A DNA stretch of 59,295 bases. It comes from an uncultured beta proteobacterium. Lineage in GTDB: Bacteria > Pseudomonadota > Gammaproteobacteria > Burkholderiales > Burkholderiaceae_E. The notes beneath the pieces were generated by a model. That model saw nothing but the letters and a program-made list of their open reading frames with translations. It ran no database searches and was not told where the DNA came from. The stretch spans positions 1 through 59,295 of the forward strand of contig CAIZNI010000006.1 of NCBI GenBank assembly GCA_903934295.1, read 5' to 3'. Position numbers and translations under genes: made by a program. Below, piece by piece: positions 48,301 through 54,938 of the stretch. Every line of letters begins with the position of its first letter. The stretch's first letter is position 1.

Positions 48301-50900
48301 CCGCCGTCGACGGTGTCGTTGCCGCGCTCTCCGCTCAGGAAGTTGTTGCCGTCGGAGCCGACGATGCTGTCGTTGTTGTAACTGCCAAAGGCTCCTTGAA
48401 AACCATAGAGGGTGTCGTTGCCGTCGGCGCCGCTGGCAGTGCCCAAGGCCAGGCTGACCGTCACGCCTTGGGTGTACTCCGCGCGCCCGCTGAGATTGGG
48501 ACGATAGTCGACGAAGTTGATGCCGGCATCGACGCCCCCCAGCGTACCGCCGCGCAGGATGTCGTTGCCCGGCCCGCCCCGGATGAACTCGTTGACAGCC
48601 CTGTCCGAGCCGCTCAGCGTGTCATCGAAGGACGAGCCGATGACGAACTCGATGTTGGCCAGGGTGTCGGTGCCGATGGTGCTGCCGATGGCAGTACCCG
48701 CCGTGCCATCCACACCGAGCGACACGGTGACCGACGCCCCGGTGTCGCCGTAGAAGACGAAGTCATAGGCGTTGTTGAGGTCGGCGGTCGCCATGAGGGC
48801 AAGCAAGGGGTCAGCGCCGCCGAAGATCAAGAGCTGGGCTCCGCCATCCAGAAGGTCGTTGCCGGCGCCACCGTTCACGGTGTCCTGTCCGTCGCCACCG
48901 AAGAGGCTGTCGTTGCCGTCCTCGCCCTGCAGGTTGTCGTTGCCGCCGTTGCCCAGGAGAAGGTCGTCACCGGCGCGGCCCTGAAAGTCATTGGCGGCGT
49001 CGTTGCCGGTCAGGGTGTCGTTGTAGCTGGAGCCGCGCAGGTTCTCGATGTCGATCAGGGTATCGGCGCCATCGGCGCCGCTGCTGGTGTTGGTGATCAG
49101 GCTCACCAGGACAGCGGCCGAGGCGCGATCGTAGGCCGCCCGGTCGACTCCGGCGCCGCCATCGATCGTGTCGTTGCCGGCGCCGCCGCGCAGGAAGTTG
49201 TCGGCGCTGTTGCCGATCAGCGAGTCGGCATAGCCGGTGCCGAGCACGCCCTCGATGCTGGTCAGGGTATCCGCGCCGTAGGCGCCAGTCGCCAACCCGG
49301 TCCCCAGATTGACCGTCACCCCGCTGGTGCCCAGGCCCGTGCTGTAGCCGACAATGTCAAAGCCTTCACCGCCGTCGATGACATCATTGCCCGCTTCACC
49401 GAAGAACAGGTCGGCCGTGGCCGCACCCACCAGGGTGTCGTTGAAGGCCGAACCCCAGGCGCCTTCAATCCCGACCAGGGTATCCGAGCCGACGCCGCCA
49501 CCCGAGGCAGTGCCGCTCACCAGATTCACCGTGACCGCACTCGTGGCGTCGCGGTAGTCGGCGTAGTCGAACTGCAGACCGGCGGTGTTGCTGCCGCCAT
49601 CCAGGCGGTCATCGCCTGCCCCGCCGCGCAGCGTGTCTTCGCCGTCGCCGCCGTACAGGCTGTCGTTGCCCAGGCCGCCCCGCATGGAATCGTTGCCGGC
49701 GTTACCCCAGAGGGTGTCGTTACCCTCCCCGCCGAAGAGCGAGTCGTTGCCGGCGCCGCCGACGAGGCTGTCGTTGCCGCTCATGCCGCCAAAGGCACTG
49801 GTGCCGGTACGGCTGGAACCGACCTCGCCGTTGACCAGCAGCTGCTGGGAGGCGGTCAGTTCGCTGCCATCGACGGTGAGGCTGGCGGTGGTCGCCGGGG
49901 TGGCCGGATCGGTGGCGTTATAGCCCACGACCTCGATGTCACCTAAGGTGCCATTGCCGTTCGAGTCGGCGGTTGTTGCGATGCCCGCACCCAGGCGCAC
50001 CGAGGCGCTGCCGGTGGTCAGGCCGAAATCGACCCGGTCGATCTGGGTGATGCTGGCTGCGGTGGTGAGATCGAAACTGGCGGCCGACAACAGCTGGATG
50101 CGGTCCTGCGTGCCCTGCTCGGGCACGAATCCGCCCTGATCACCGCCGACGATCACATCACCGGCCAGATCGGACCCGACGAAATAGCGGAAGCGATCGG
50201 TGCCCCTTCCACCCTGCAGGGTGTCGGCACCGGCACCGCCGGTGAGACGGTCGTCGCCATATTCTCCATACAACGCGTCGGCACCCGCCGAGCCGGTGAG
50301 CGTGTCGCCAAACTCGGTACCCACCACTGCCTCGATGCCGACCAGGGTGTCGTTACCCCAGCCACCGGTGACCAGGCCGGTACTCAGGTCGACGGAGACG
50401 CCTGCCGACGAGGTGCCGTCGAAGTTGTCGTAGTAGACCGTGTCGAATCCGCCACGGCCGTCTATGCTGTCATTGCCGAGGAGGCCGGCGAATTCATTGT
50501 TCCCGGCGTCACCCCGCAGGGTGTCGTCCAAATGGCTGCCAGCCACTCCCGCGAGCCCGATCAGGGTATCGATGCCACCCTGGCCATCTGCGGCAGTACC
50601 CGCCTGCAGATCGGCGCTGACCCCCACCGGAGCATCCAGATAGACGGCGTAGCCGGTTCCGCCCGAGCCGTCGAGCGTGTCATTGCCGGCATCGCCCCAG
50701 AGCTCGTTCTCGCCCGCGCCGCCACGGATCAGGTCGTCGCCCGTGCCCCCGCGCAGGGCATCGTCACCGTCGCCGCCATCGATCGTGTCGGCGCCGCCGT
50801 CACCCAGGACCGAGTCGTCACCCCCGAGCGCAGTGATGACGTCACTGCCGCCAGTGCCGATCAGGTTGTCGTTACCGGAAGTACCGTTGATGTTCGCCAT
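42375..50900 (-). CDS. Giant RTX / Ig-like / PPC repeat protein with C-terminal leishmanolysin-like (M8) peptidase
   Basis: A 2841-residue protein without signal peptide, beginning MANINGTSGNDNLIGTGG. Residues 1-~250 and ~371-965 are Ca-binding RTX nonapeptides (GGxGxDxLx) with longer beta inserts. From about 1010 to 2620 come eight SbsA/Big_5-type Ig domains (each with FSPADE) and six PPC domains (each with DRDWFAV) in the order Ig-PPC four times, Ig, Ig-PPC, Ig, Ig-PPC. The last ~210 residues (from ~2631) are an M8 zinc peptidase: FDAAAQRWAQVITGDLPDV, GLIDDLLIDA, H2732-E-M-G-H2736 in VVLHEMGHVLG, third ligand H2793 in GSHWLES and Met-turn M2804 in KELMTGY. The end, ADAFAL, resembles type I export tails. 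ATG 50900 has AAAGG upstream. Follows oppF on the same strand. Confidence 0.9.
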   Translation of the reverse strand: MANINGTSGNDNLIGTGGSDVITALGGDDSVLGDGGADTIDGGDGDDALRGGTGDDLIRGGAGENELWGDAGNDTLDGSGGTGYAVYLDAPVGVSADLQAGTAADGQGGIDTLIGLAGVAGSHLDDTLRGDAGNNEFAGLLGNDSIDGRGGFDTVYYDNFDGTSSAGVSVDLSTGLVTGGWGNDTLVGIEAVVGTEFGDTLTGSAGADALYGEYGDDRLTGGAGADTLQGGRGTDRFRYFVGSDLAGDVIVGGDQGGFVPEQGTQDRIQLLSAASFDLTTAASITQIDRVDFGLTTGSASVRLGAGIATTADSNGNGTLGDIEVVGYNATDPATPATTASLTVDGSELTASQQLLVNGEVGSSRTGTSAFGGMSGNDSLVGGAGNDSLFGGEGNDTLWGNAGNDSMRGGLGNDSLYGGDGEDTLRGGAGDDRLDGGSNTAGLQFDYADYRDATSAVTVNLVSGTASGGGVGSDTLVGIEGAWGSAFNDTLVGAATADLFFGEAGNDVIDGGEGFDIVGYSTGLGTSGVTVNLGTGLATGAYGADTLTSIEGVLGTGYADSLIGNSADNFLRGGAGNDTIDGGAGVDRAAYDRASAAVLVSLITNTSSGADGADTLIDIENLRGSSYNDTLTGNDAANDFQGRAGDDLLLGNGGNDNLQGEDGNDSLFGGDGQDTVNGGAGNDLLDGGAQLLIFGGADPLLALMATADLNNAYDFVFYGDTGASVTVSLGVDGTAGTAIGSTIGTDTLANIEFVIGSSFDDTLSGSDRAVNEFIRGGPGNDILRGGTLGGVDAGINFVDYRPNLSGRAEYTQGVTVSLALGTASGADGNDTLYGFQGAFGSYNNDSIVGSDGNNFLSGERGNDTVDGGAGRDTANYSQASGGVTVSLATGTASGADDLDVLIRIENVRGSEYADTLTGDDQDNILQGRAGDDVITGGGGNDTLHGGAGNDSLEGGAGTDTAQYSDVRANYQVSQVGGVVRVTTLPATGPAEVDVLSGIEFVGFADGSVALSALLDATPPTAVSFSPADEATAVAVGSNIVVTFSEAIARGTGTILLKTAAGTVVESFDAATSTRLTLSGSTLTLDPTANLANATGYRVEFASGNVRDLAGNAYAGTTSYNFTTVASGSGDDYPASAATTGVVPIGGGINGQVEASSDRDWFAVSLAAGQTYRFSLDGASVAGLSDPYLTLFSAAGATLGADDDSGPGLNSLLDYTAAATGLHYLEARGYSTATGAYRLSASDIAAPTVVSFSPADEATAVAVGSNIVVTFSEAIARGTGTIFLKNAAGTVIESYDAATSTRLALSGSTLTIDPSADLAGSTAYRVEFAAGNLRDLSGNGYAGTTGYNFTTVAVAVGDDYLATSATSGSVSVGANVSGVVETSGDRDWFAVTLTAGQTYRFSLDGVLVGDRLLDPYLTLYNAAGTSLGTDDDSGPDLNSLLGFTATASGTYYLEAKGYSSSTGAYTLAVQSVAAADTTAPTVVNFSPADEAMSVAVSSNIVVTFSEAIARGTGTISLMNSAGTVIESFDAATSTRLTVSGSTLTLDPSADLGAGTGYRVEFAAGNIRDLAGNAYAGTTGYNFTTAAAASGDDFLASSATSGRVTVGSSTTGVVETSGDRDWFAVTLTAGQSYAFALDGAVSNALGDPVLALYSGAGAFLGENDDTAVSLNSLLNYTASASGVHYLEARGYSSATGTYRLGAQATSAADTTAPTVVSFSPADEAVAVAVGSNVVLTFSETIARGTGTILLKNTAGTVIESFDAATSTRLTLSGSTLTIDPTANLGNATGYRVEFAAGNVRDVAGNAYAGTTSYNFTTVAATSGDDYAASSATTGRVTVGASAGGVVETSGDRDWFAVTLVAGQSYAFGLNGAASNSLSDPYLSLYNAAGVTVSSDDDSGPDLNSLINYTAAASGTHYLEASGFSTRTGAYTLTAQATSAADTTAPVVVSFSPADEATAVAVGSNIVLTFSEAIARGTGTINLKNAGGTVIESFDAATSARLTVSGNTLTLDPTANLGNGTGYRVEFVAGNVRDLAGNAYAGTTSYNFTTVGDTTAPTVVSFSPADEAVAVAVGSNIVVTFSEAIARGTGTIFLKNAAGTVIESYDAATSARLALSGSTLTLDPTANLGSGTGYRVEFASGNVRDLAGNAYAGTTSYNFTTVAGTVTDDYLATSATSGRVTVGASASGVIEAIADRDWFAVTLTAGQTYLFGLNGLSNGLSDPYLRLYSTAGAFLAADDDSGPDWNSLLSYTASASGTHYLEASGYSSATGAYTLTAQTTAVADTTAPTVVSFSPADEATAVAVGSNIVLTFSEAIARGTGTINLKNAGGTVIESFDAATSARLTVSGSTLTLDPAASLANGTGYRVEFAAGNVRDLAGNAYAGTTAYNFTTAGDGIAPTVVSFSPADEATAVAVGSNIVLTFSEAIQRGTGTIYLKNAAGAVIESFDAATSTRLAVSGSTLTVDPAANLANGTGYRVEFASGNVRDLAGNAYAGTTSYNFATAAAATADDFLASSATSGRVTVGSSVTGLVETANDRDWFAVSLTAGQAYTFRLDTAASNGLSDPYLSLYSTGGSVLASNDDSAAGGTLNSLISYTPSTSGTHYLEARHLSTGLGAYTLRADAAASPTPTPGGFSITVNYSGNATYQPFFDAAAQRWAQVITGDLPDVNSSRGLIDDLLIDASVTSIDGAGRILGQAAVTAVRSGGLPYLGFMRFDSSDIGQMVSNGTFGSVVLHEMGHVLGLYGYFWQQRGLVSSANPSFYTGANAVAAYDSLVSGTPTSVPLETLGGAGTAGSHWLESLFDKELMTGYVESAPPMPLSIITVGALADLGYQVNYAAADAFAL
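43025..47870 (-). repeat. Tandem Ig-like and PPC module repeats (8 Ig, 6 PPC)
   Basis: Highly similar DNA repeats encode the stalk of the giant peptidase. The FSPADE codons of successive Ig modules lie near 47818, 47134, 46437, 45740, 45044, 44711, 44019 and 43686. The spacing is 684-697 bp where a PPC domain intervenes and 333 bp at the two places where it does not. So one Ig is about 333 bp and one PPC about 360 bp. Long stretches are nearly identical between copies. Confidence 0.9.
48000..50900 (-). repeat. RTX calcium-binding nonapeptide repeat region
   Basis: Encodes dozens of GGxGxDxLx-type nonapeptides in clusters (for example GGAGNDSLFGGEGNDTLWGN), broken by recurring inserts of the type TVNLGTGLATGAYGADTL. 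These fold into calcium-filled parallel beta rolls outside the cell. Located at the N-terminal third of the giant peptidase. Confidence 0.9.
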
Positions 50901-50930
50901 GACAAGCCTTTAGCGGATGAACCCCTGCGC

Positions 50931-50950
50931 CTCGTCCAGCCATGGACGAG
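50931..50950 (-). promoter_or_regulatory. Perfect inverted repeat in the leader of the giant peptidase gene
   Basis: CTCGTCCA-GCCA-TGGACGAG is an exact 8-bp inverted repeat with a 4-base loop, 30 bases upstream of the ATG and before its AAAGG ribosome binding site. It could be an operator or an mRNA hairpin. There is no T-tract, so it does not look like a terminator of the opp operon. The promoter itself is not recognisable in the 159-bp gap. Confidence 0.5.
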
Positions 50951-51059
50951 CGCGCGAGATTCGTTTCGAAATGCTACCTGTCCTGTCCGGTCATCGCATC
51001 ACTCGTTTTGACTAGCTCCCGGGAAAAACCGGCCATCCGCCGCGATGCGGACCCGCGAT

Positions 51060-52070
51060 TCAGCCCCGCAGGTGACACGCCACCCAGTGGCCGTCGGCAG
51101 TCTGTTTCAGCTCCGGCTTCTCGGTGCTGCACAGCGGGTGCTGGGCGATCGGGCAGCGGGTGTGGAAATGGCAGCCGCGCGGCGGATGGATCGGGCTGGG
51201 CACATCGCCGAGCAGCGGGATGCGCTTGCGCTTGAGGCGCGGATCGGGGATCGGCACCGCCGACAGCAGCGCCTCGGTGTAGGGGTGGCGCGGGCTGGTG
51301 TAGAGATCGCTGGCGCGCGCCAGTTCCACGATGCGGCCCAGGTACATCACCGCGACCCGGTCGCTGGTGTGCTCGACCACCGACAGGTCGTGGGCGATGA
51401 ACACATAGGTCAGATTGAAGCGGGACTGCAGGTCTTCCAGCAGGTTGATCACCTGCGCCTGGATCGACACGTCGAGCGCGGACACCGCCTCGTCGCAGAC
51501 GATCAGCCGGGGGCTGACCGCGAGCGCGCGCGCGATGCCGATGCGCTGGCGCTGACCGCCCGAGAACTCGTGCGGGTAACGCCGCATCTGGTCGGCGTTC
51601 AGGCCCACCGTCTCGAGCAGCTCGACGATCCGGTCTTGGTACTCGGCCGGGGTGCGGGTGAGCTGGTGGATGGTGAGCGCCTCGCCGACGATCGCGCCCA
51701 CCGTCATCCGCGGATTGAGCGAGGCGTAGGGGTCCTGGAAGATGATCTGGATCTCGCGCGCCAGCGCGCGCAGCGCCGACCGGTCGAGGGTGGTCACGTT
51801 GCGCCCGTCGAACCAGACCTGGCCCGAGGTGGGCTCGATCAGGCGCAGGATGCAGCGCCCCATCGTGCTCTTGCCGCAGCCCGATTCGCCGACCACGCCC
51901 AGTGTCTCGCCGGCATTGAGGTCGAAGCTCACGCCGTCGACCGCGTGCACCTTGCCCACTTCCCGCTTGAACAGGCCGCCCCGAACCGGGAAGTACTTGA
52001 CCAGGTCGCGGACCTTCAGCAGGGGCTCGGTGCTTGCAACGGCGCGGTCGTGCTGCAACGGCTCGGTCAT
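51060..52070 (-). CDS. Peptide ABC transporter ATP-binding protein OppF/DppF-type
   Basis: Second ATPase of an oligopeptide/dipeptide importer, 336 residues. Walker [15 protein letters not shown]-loop [17 protein letters not shown], signature [15 protein letters not shown], Walker [13 protein letters not shown] and H-loop [10 protein letters not shown] are all intact. The C-terminal Opp/Dpp-type extension has [15 protein letters not shown], a Cys pattern that in related Opp/Dpp ATPases binds an Fe-S cluster. The ATG overlaps the stop of the D subunit (ATGA). It is the last importer gene before the giant peptidase gene, 159 bp away. Confidence 0.93.
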   Translation of the reverse strand: MTEPLQHDRAVASTEPLLKVRDLVKYFPVRGGLFKREVGKVHAVDGVSFDLNAGETLGVVGESGCGKSTMGRCILRLIEPTSGQVWFDGRNVTTLDRSALRALAREIQIIFQDPYASLNPRMTVGAIVGEALTIHQLTRTPAEYQDRIVELLETVGLNADQMRRYPHEFSGGQRQRIGIARALAVSPRLIVCDEAVSALDVSIQAQVINLLEDLQSRFNLTYVFIAHDLSVVEHTSDRVAVMYLGRIVELARASDLYTSPRHPYTEALLSAVPIPDPRLKRKRIPLLGDVPSPIHPPRGCHFHTRCPIAQHPLCSTEKPELKQTADGHWVACHLRG

Positions 52071-53047
52071 GTCGCGCCCGCCTCGAGGATGCAGGCCACT
52101 CGGTGGCCCGGGGAGAGTTCGCGCAGCGCCGGCGTGGCCGCGCTGCAGGCCGGCATCGCGTGCCGGCAGCGGCTGGCAAATCGGCAGCCCGGCGCCGGCT
52201 CGATCAGGCGGGGAACGGTGCCGGGGATGGCTTCGAGCCGGGTCTTGTGGGTGGCTGCCCGGTCGATGCGCGGAATCGAGCGGATCAGGCCCTGGGTATA
52301 GGGGTGACGGGGGTTGGCGAAGAGCTCGTCGACCGAGGCCTCCTCGACCACCTGCCCGGCATACATCACGACGACCCGCTGCGCGACTTCGGCCACCACG
52401 CCCATCGCGTGGGTGATCAGCATCACCGCCATGCCCATGCTGGCCTTCAGCTCGCTCATCAGGTCGAGGATCTGGGCCTGGATGGTGACGTCGAGCGCGG
52501 TGGTCGGCTCATCGGCGATCAGCAGCTTCGGGCTGCAGGCCAGCGCGATCGCGATCATCACCCGTTGGCGCATGCCGCCGGAAAACTGGTGCGGATAGTC
52601 GCGCACCCGGCGCTGCGGCGTCGGGATGCGCACCAGCTCGAGCATCTCGATCGCCCGCTCCATCGCCGCCTTGCGCGACAGGCCCTCATGCAGCCGCAGC
52701 GACTCGGCGATCTGCTCGCCGACGGTGAACACCGGATTCAGGCTGGTCATCGGCTCCTGGAAGATGATCGCGATCTCCCGGGCCCGCACCGTGCGCAGCT
52801 GCGCCGAGGTGAGCGGCACCAGGTCGCGGCCCTGCCACAGGATCTGGCCGTCGACGATGCGCCCTGGCGGCATGTCGATCAGTTTGAGCACCGTCTTGGC
52901 GGTCACGCTCTTGCCGCAGCCCGACTCGCCCACCACGCACAGCGTCTCGCCGGCGTCGATGTGCAGGTCGACGCCGTCGACCGCATGCAGCCAGCCGTCG
53001 TCGGTCTTGAAGTGGGTTTTCAGGCCCTTGATCTCGAGCAGCGCCAT
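52067..53047 (-). CDS. Peptide ABC transporter ATP-binding protein OppD/DppD-type
   Basis: First ATPase of the importer, 326 residues. Walker [16 protein letters not shown]-loop [17 protein letters not shown], signature [15 protein letters not shown] and Walker [13 protein letters not shown] are normal. The H-loop reads [11 protein letters not shown] where most OppD/DppD proteins have THDLGVVAE; the catalytic His is kept and only the following Asp is changed. The C-terminal Cys-rich extension ([15 protein letters not shown]) is present. It starts 5 bp after the C subunit and overlaps the F subunit. Confidence 0.93.
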   Translation of the reverse strand: MALLEIKGLKTHFKTDDGWLHAVDGVDLHIDAGETLCVVGESGCGKSVTAKTVLKLIDMPPGRIVDGQILWQGRDLVPLTSAQLRTVRAREIAIIFQEPMTSLNPVFTVGEQIAESLRLHEGLSRKAAMERAIEMLELVRIPTPQRRVRDYPHQFSGGMRQRVMIAIALACSPKLLIADEPTTALDVTIQAQILDLMSELKASMGMAVMLITHAMGVVAEVAQRVVVMYAGQVVEEASVDELFANPRHPYTQGLIRSIPRIDRAATHKTRLEAIPGTVPRLIEPAPGCRFASRCRHAMPACSAATPALRELSPGHRVACILEAGAT

Positions 53048-53052
53048 GGCGG

Positions 53053-53991
53053 TCAGAGCACCCTGCGCGGGTCCAGCGCGTCGCGCAGCCCGTCACCGAT
53101 GAAGTTGATGGTGAGCACGGTGATGAAGATCGCCAGACCCGGCGCCAGCGCCCAGTGCACCGCGATGTCCATGTAGTCGCGGCCGTCGTAGAGGATGCGC
53201 CCCCAGGTCGGGATGTCGGGGGGAAAGCCCAGCCCCAGGAAAGACAGGGTCGACTCGGCGATGATGGCCGCGGCCACGTCGATGGTGGCGGCGACGATCA
53301 CCGGCCCCAGGCTGTTGGGCAGGATGTGCCGGATCACCTGACGCGGCACCGAGGCACCGAGTGCGCGCGCGGCCTCGACGAATTCCTTCTCGCGCAGGCT
53401 GAAGAACTGCGCGCGCACCAGCCGCGCCACCGGCATCCAGCGAAAGCCGCCGATCACCAGCACGATCAGGATGAAGATGCCGACCTCCAGGCCGAACACC
53501 GATTTCAGGCTCTCACGGAACAGGAAGATGAGCAGCAGCAGCAGCGGCAGCTGCGGCAGGCTCAGGAACAGGTCGGTCACCCACATCAGCACCGTGTCGA
53601 CCCAGCCGCGCGAGATACCGGCCAGCGCGCCGATCAGCACGCCGACGGTGATCGCCATCAGCATCGCGGCCAGCCCGACCGCCAGCGAGATCCGACCGCC
53701 GTAGAGCATGCGCGCGAGCAGGTCGCGCCCGAGGTCGTCGGTGCCCAGCGGATGCCCGACGGTGGGCCCCACCAGCCGGGCCTTGAAGTCGATCTCGTTG
53801 ATGCCGACCTTGTAGACGATCGGACCGAACAGCACCGCCAGCACCAGCAGGCCGAGCACCCACAGGCTCCAGTAAGCCAGCCGGTGACGGCGAAAGCGCC
53901 GCCACGCCTCGACCCAGGGCGAGACGCTGGTCACCGGTTTGCCGAGTTCAGCGGTAGCTGATGCGGGGGTCGAGCCAGCCATAGAGCACAT
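53053..53991 (-). CDS. Peptide ABC transporter permease OppC/DppC-type
   Basis: Inner-membrane permease of 312 residues. An N-terminal cytosolic tail and one transmembrane helix (about 38-58) precede the BPD_transp_1 domain, with GTDDLGRDLLARMLYGGRIS, five more helices and the EAA loop EFVEAARALGASVPRQVIRH that docks the ATPases. The ATG at 53991 overlaps the B subunit by 44 bp; another ATG at 53982 (residue 4) is equally possible. Pairs with the B subunit to form the peptide channel. Confidence 0.92.
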   Translation of the reverse strand: MCSMAGSTPASATAELGKPVTSVSPWVEAWRRFRRHRLAYWSLWVLGLLVLAVLFGPIVYKVGINEIDFKARLVGPTVGHPLGTDDLGRDLLARMLYGGRISLAVGLAAMLMAITVGVLIGALAGISRGWVDTVLMWVTDLFLSLPQLPLLLLLIFLFRESLKSVFGLEVGIFILIVLVIGGFRWMPVARLVRAQFFSLREKEFVEAARALGASVPRQVIRHILPNSLGPVIVAATIDVAAAIIAESTLSFLGLGFPPDIPTWGRILYDGRDYMDIAVHWALAPGLAIFITVLTINFIGDGLRDALDPRRVL

Positions 53992-54907
53992 CCGCGATCA
54001 GGTTGAAGAAGATGACCAGGCAGCTGAACACGAAGGTCACCGCCATGATGACCGGCGTGTCGTTGCGCAGGATCGCGTCGATCAGCAGCGAGCCGATGCC
54101 AGGGATGCGGAAGATCTGTTCGGTGACGATCGCCCCGCCGAACACCGCCGGCATCTGCAGCGCGACCAGCGTGACCACCGGGATCAGCGCGTTGCGCACC
54201 ACATGCTTGAGCACCACCACCTGCTCCGAGAGCCCCTTGCTGCGCGCGGTGACGACGTAGTCCAGACGCACCACATCAAGCACCGCCGAGCGCACATAGC
54301 GCATCCAGCTGGCCGCCTGGAACAGGCCGAGCACCATCACCGGCATGATCGACTGGCGGATGTGCTCCCACCACCACTGCCAGCCGCTGGCGCTGATGTC
54401 GGCCCGGTAGACGAAGGGCAGCCAGCCCAGGTGGATGGAGAAGATCAGGATGAACAGCACGCCGGTGAAGAAGGTGGGCAGCGAGAAACCCACGAAGGCC
54501 ACCGTGCTGGCGATCCGGTCGAACCAGGAATAGGGCTTGATGGCGGCCAGCACGCCGACCGGAAACGCCACCAGCAACGCCAGCACCTGCGAGGCGCCGA
54601 TCACCGCGATGGTGACCGGCAGGCGCTGCAGGATCAGCGTGTCGACGTCGATCCGGCTGACGAACGAGAAGCCCCAGTCGCCGCGAAACATCGCGACCAG
54701 CCAGTGCAGATAGCGCTGCCAGATCGGATCGTCGAGCCCGAACTGGGCGCGCAGCGCCATGCGCACCTCGGGCGGCACGTTCGGGTTGGTCGCCAGTTCC
54801 TCGAACGGATCGCCGGGCGCCAGCGCGAGGACGGTGAACAGCACGACGCTGATGCCCAGCAGGCTGGGCACCGCGATCATCAGACGGCGGAGGATGTAGG
54901 GGCCCAC
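53948..54907 (-). CDS. Peptide ABC transporter permease OppB/DppB-type
   Basis: Inner-membrane permease of 319 residues starting MGPYILRRLMIAVPSLLGIS, the typical OppB/DppB first helix, then APGDPFEEL, FGLDDPIWQRYLHWL and GDWGFSF. The EAA loop is LDYVVTARSKGLSEQVVVLK, and the end is VLYGWLDPRISYR, as in the family. GTG start at 54907, 31 bp after the binding protein gene. Its 3' end overlaps the C subunit. Confidence 0.92.
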   Translation of the reverse strand: MGPYILRRLMIAVPSLLGISVVLFTVLALAPGDPFEELATNPNVPPEVRMALRAQFGLDDPIWQRYLHWLVAMFRGDWGFSFVSRIDVDTLILQRLPVTIAVIGASQVLALLVAFPVGVLAAIKPYSWFDRIASTVAFVGFSLPTFFTGVLFILIFSIHLGWLPFVYRADISASGWQWWWEHIRQSIMPVMVLGLFQAASWMRYVRSAVLDVVRLDYVVTARSKGLSEQVVVLKHVVRNALIPVVTLVALQMPAVFGGAIVTEQIFRIPGIGSLLIDAILRNDTPVIMAVTFVFSCLVIFFNLIADVLYGWLDPRISYR

Positions 54908-54938
54908 GGTCAGGCCCGGCGCGTGCGCATGGGAGGGG

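Noticed and set aside
45105-49946. Long plus-strand open frames (for example 45105-46592 and 48072-49946) opposite the giant peptidase gene
   Set aside because: They mirror the repeats of the giant gene and show GAG/VAG-type low complexity. The minus-strand frame has clear RTX, Ig, PPC and M8 domains.
42375-50900. Repetitive GC-rich array considered as a CRISPR or noncoding satellite
   Set aside because: The periodicity is in frame (333 and about 360 bp modules, 27-bp RTX units) and the frame is open for 2841 codons with conserved domains.
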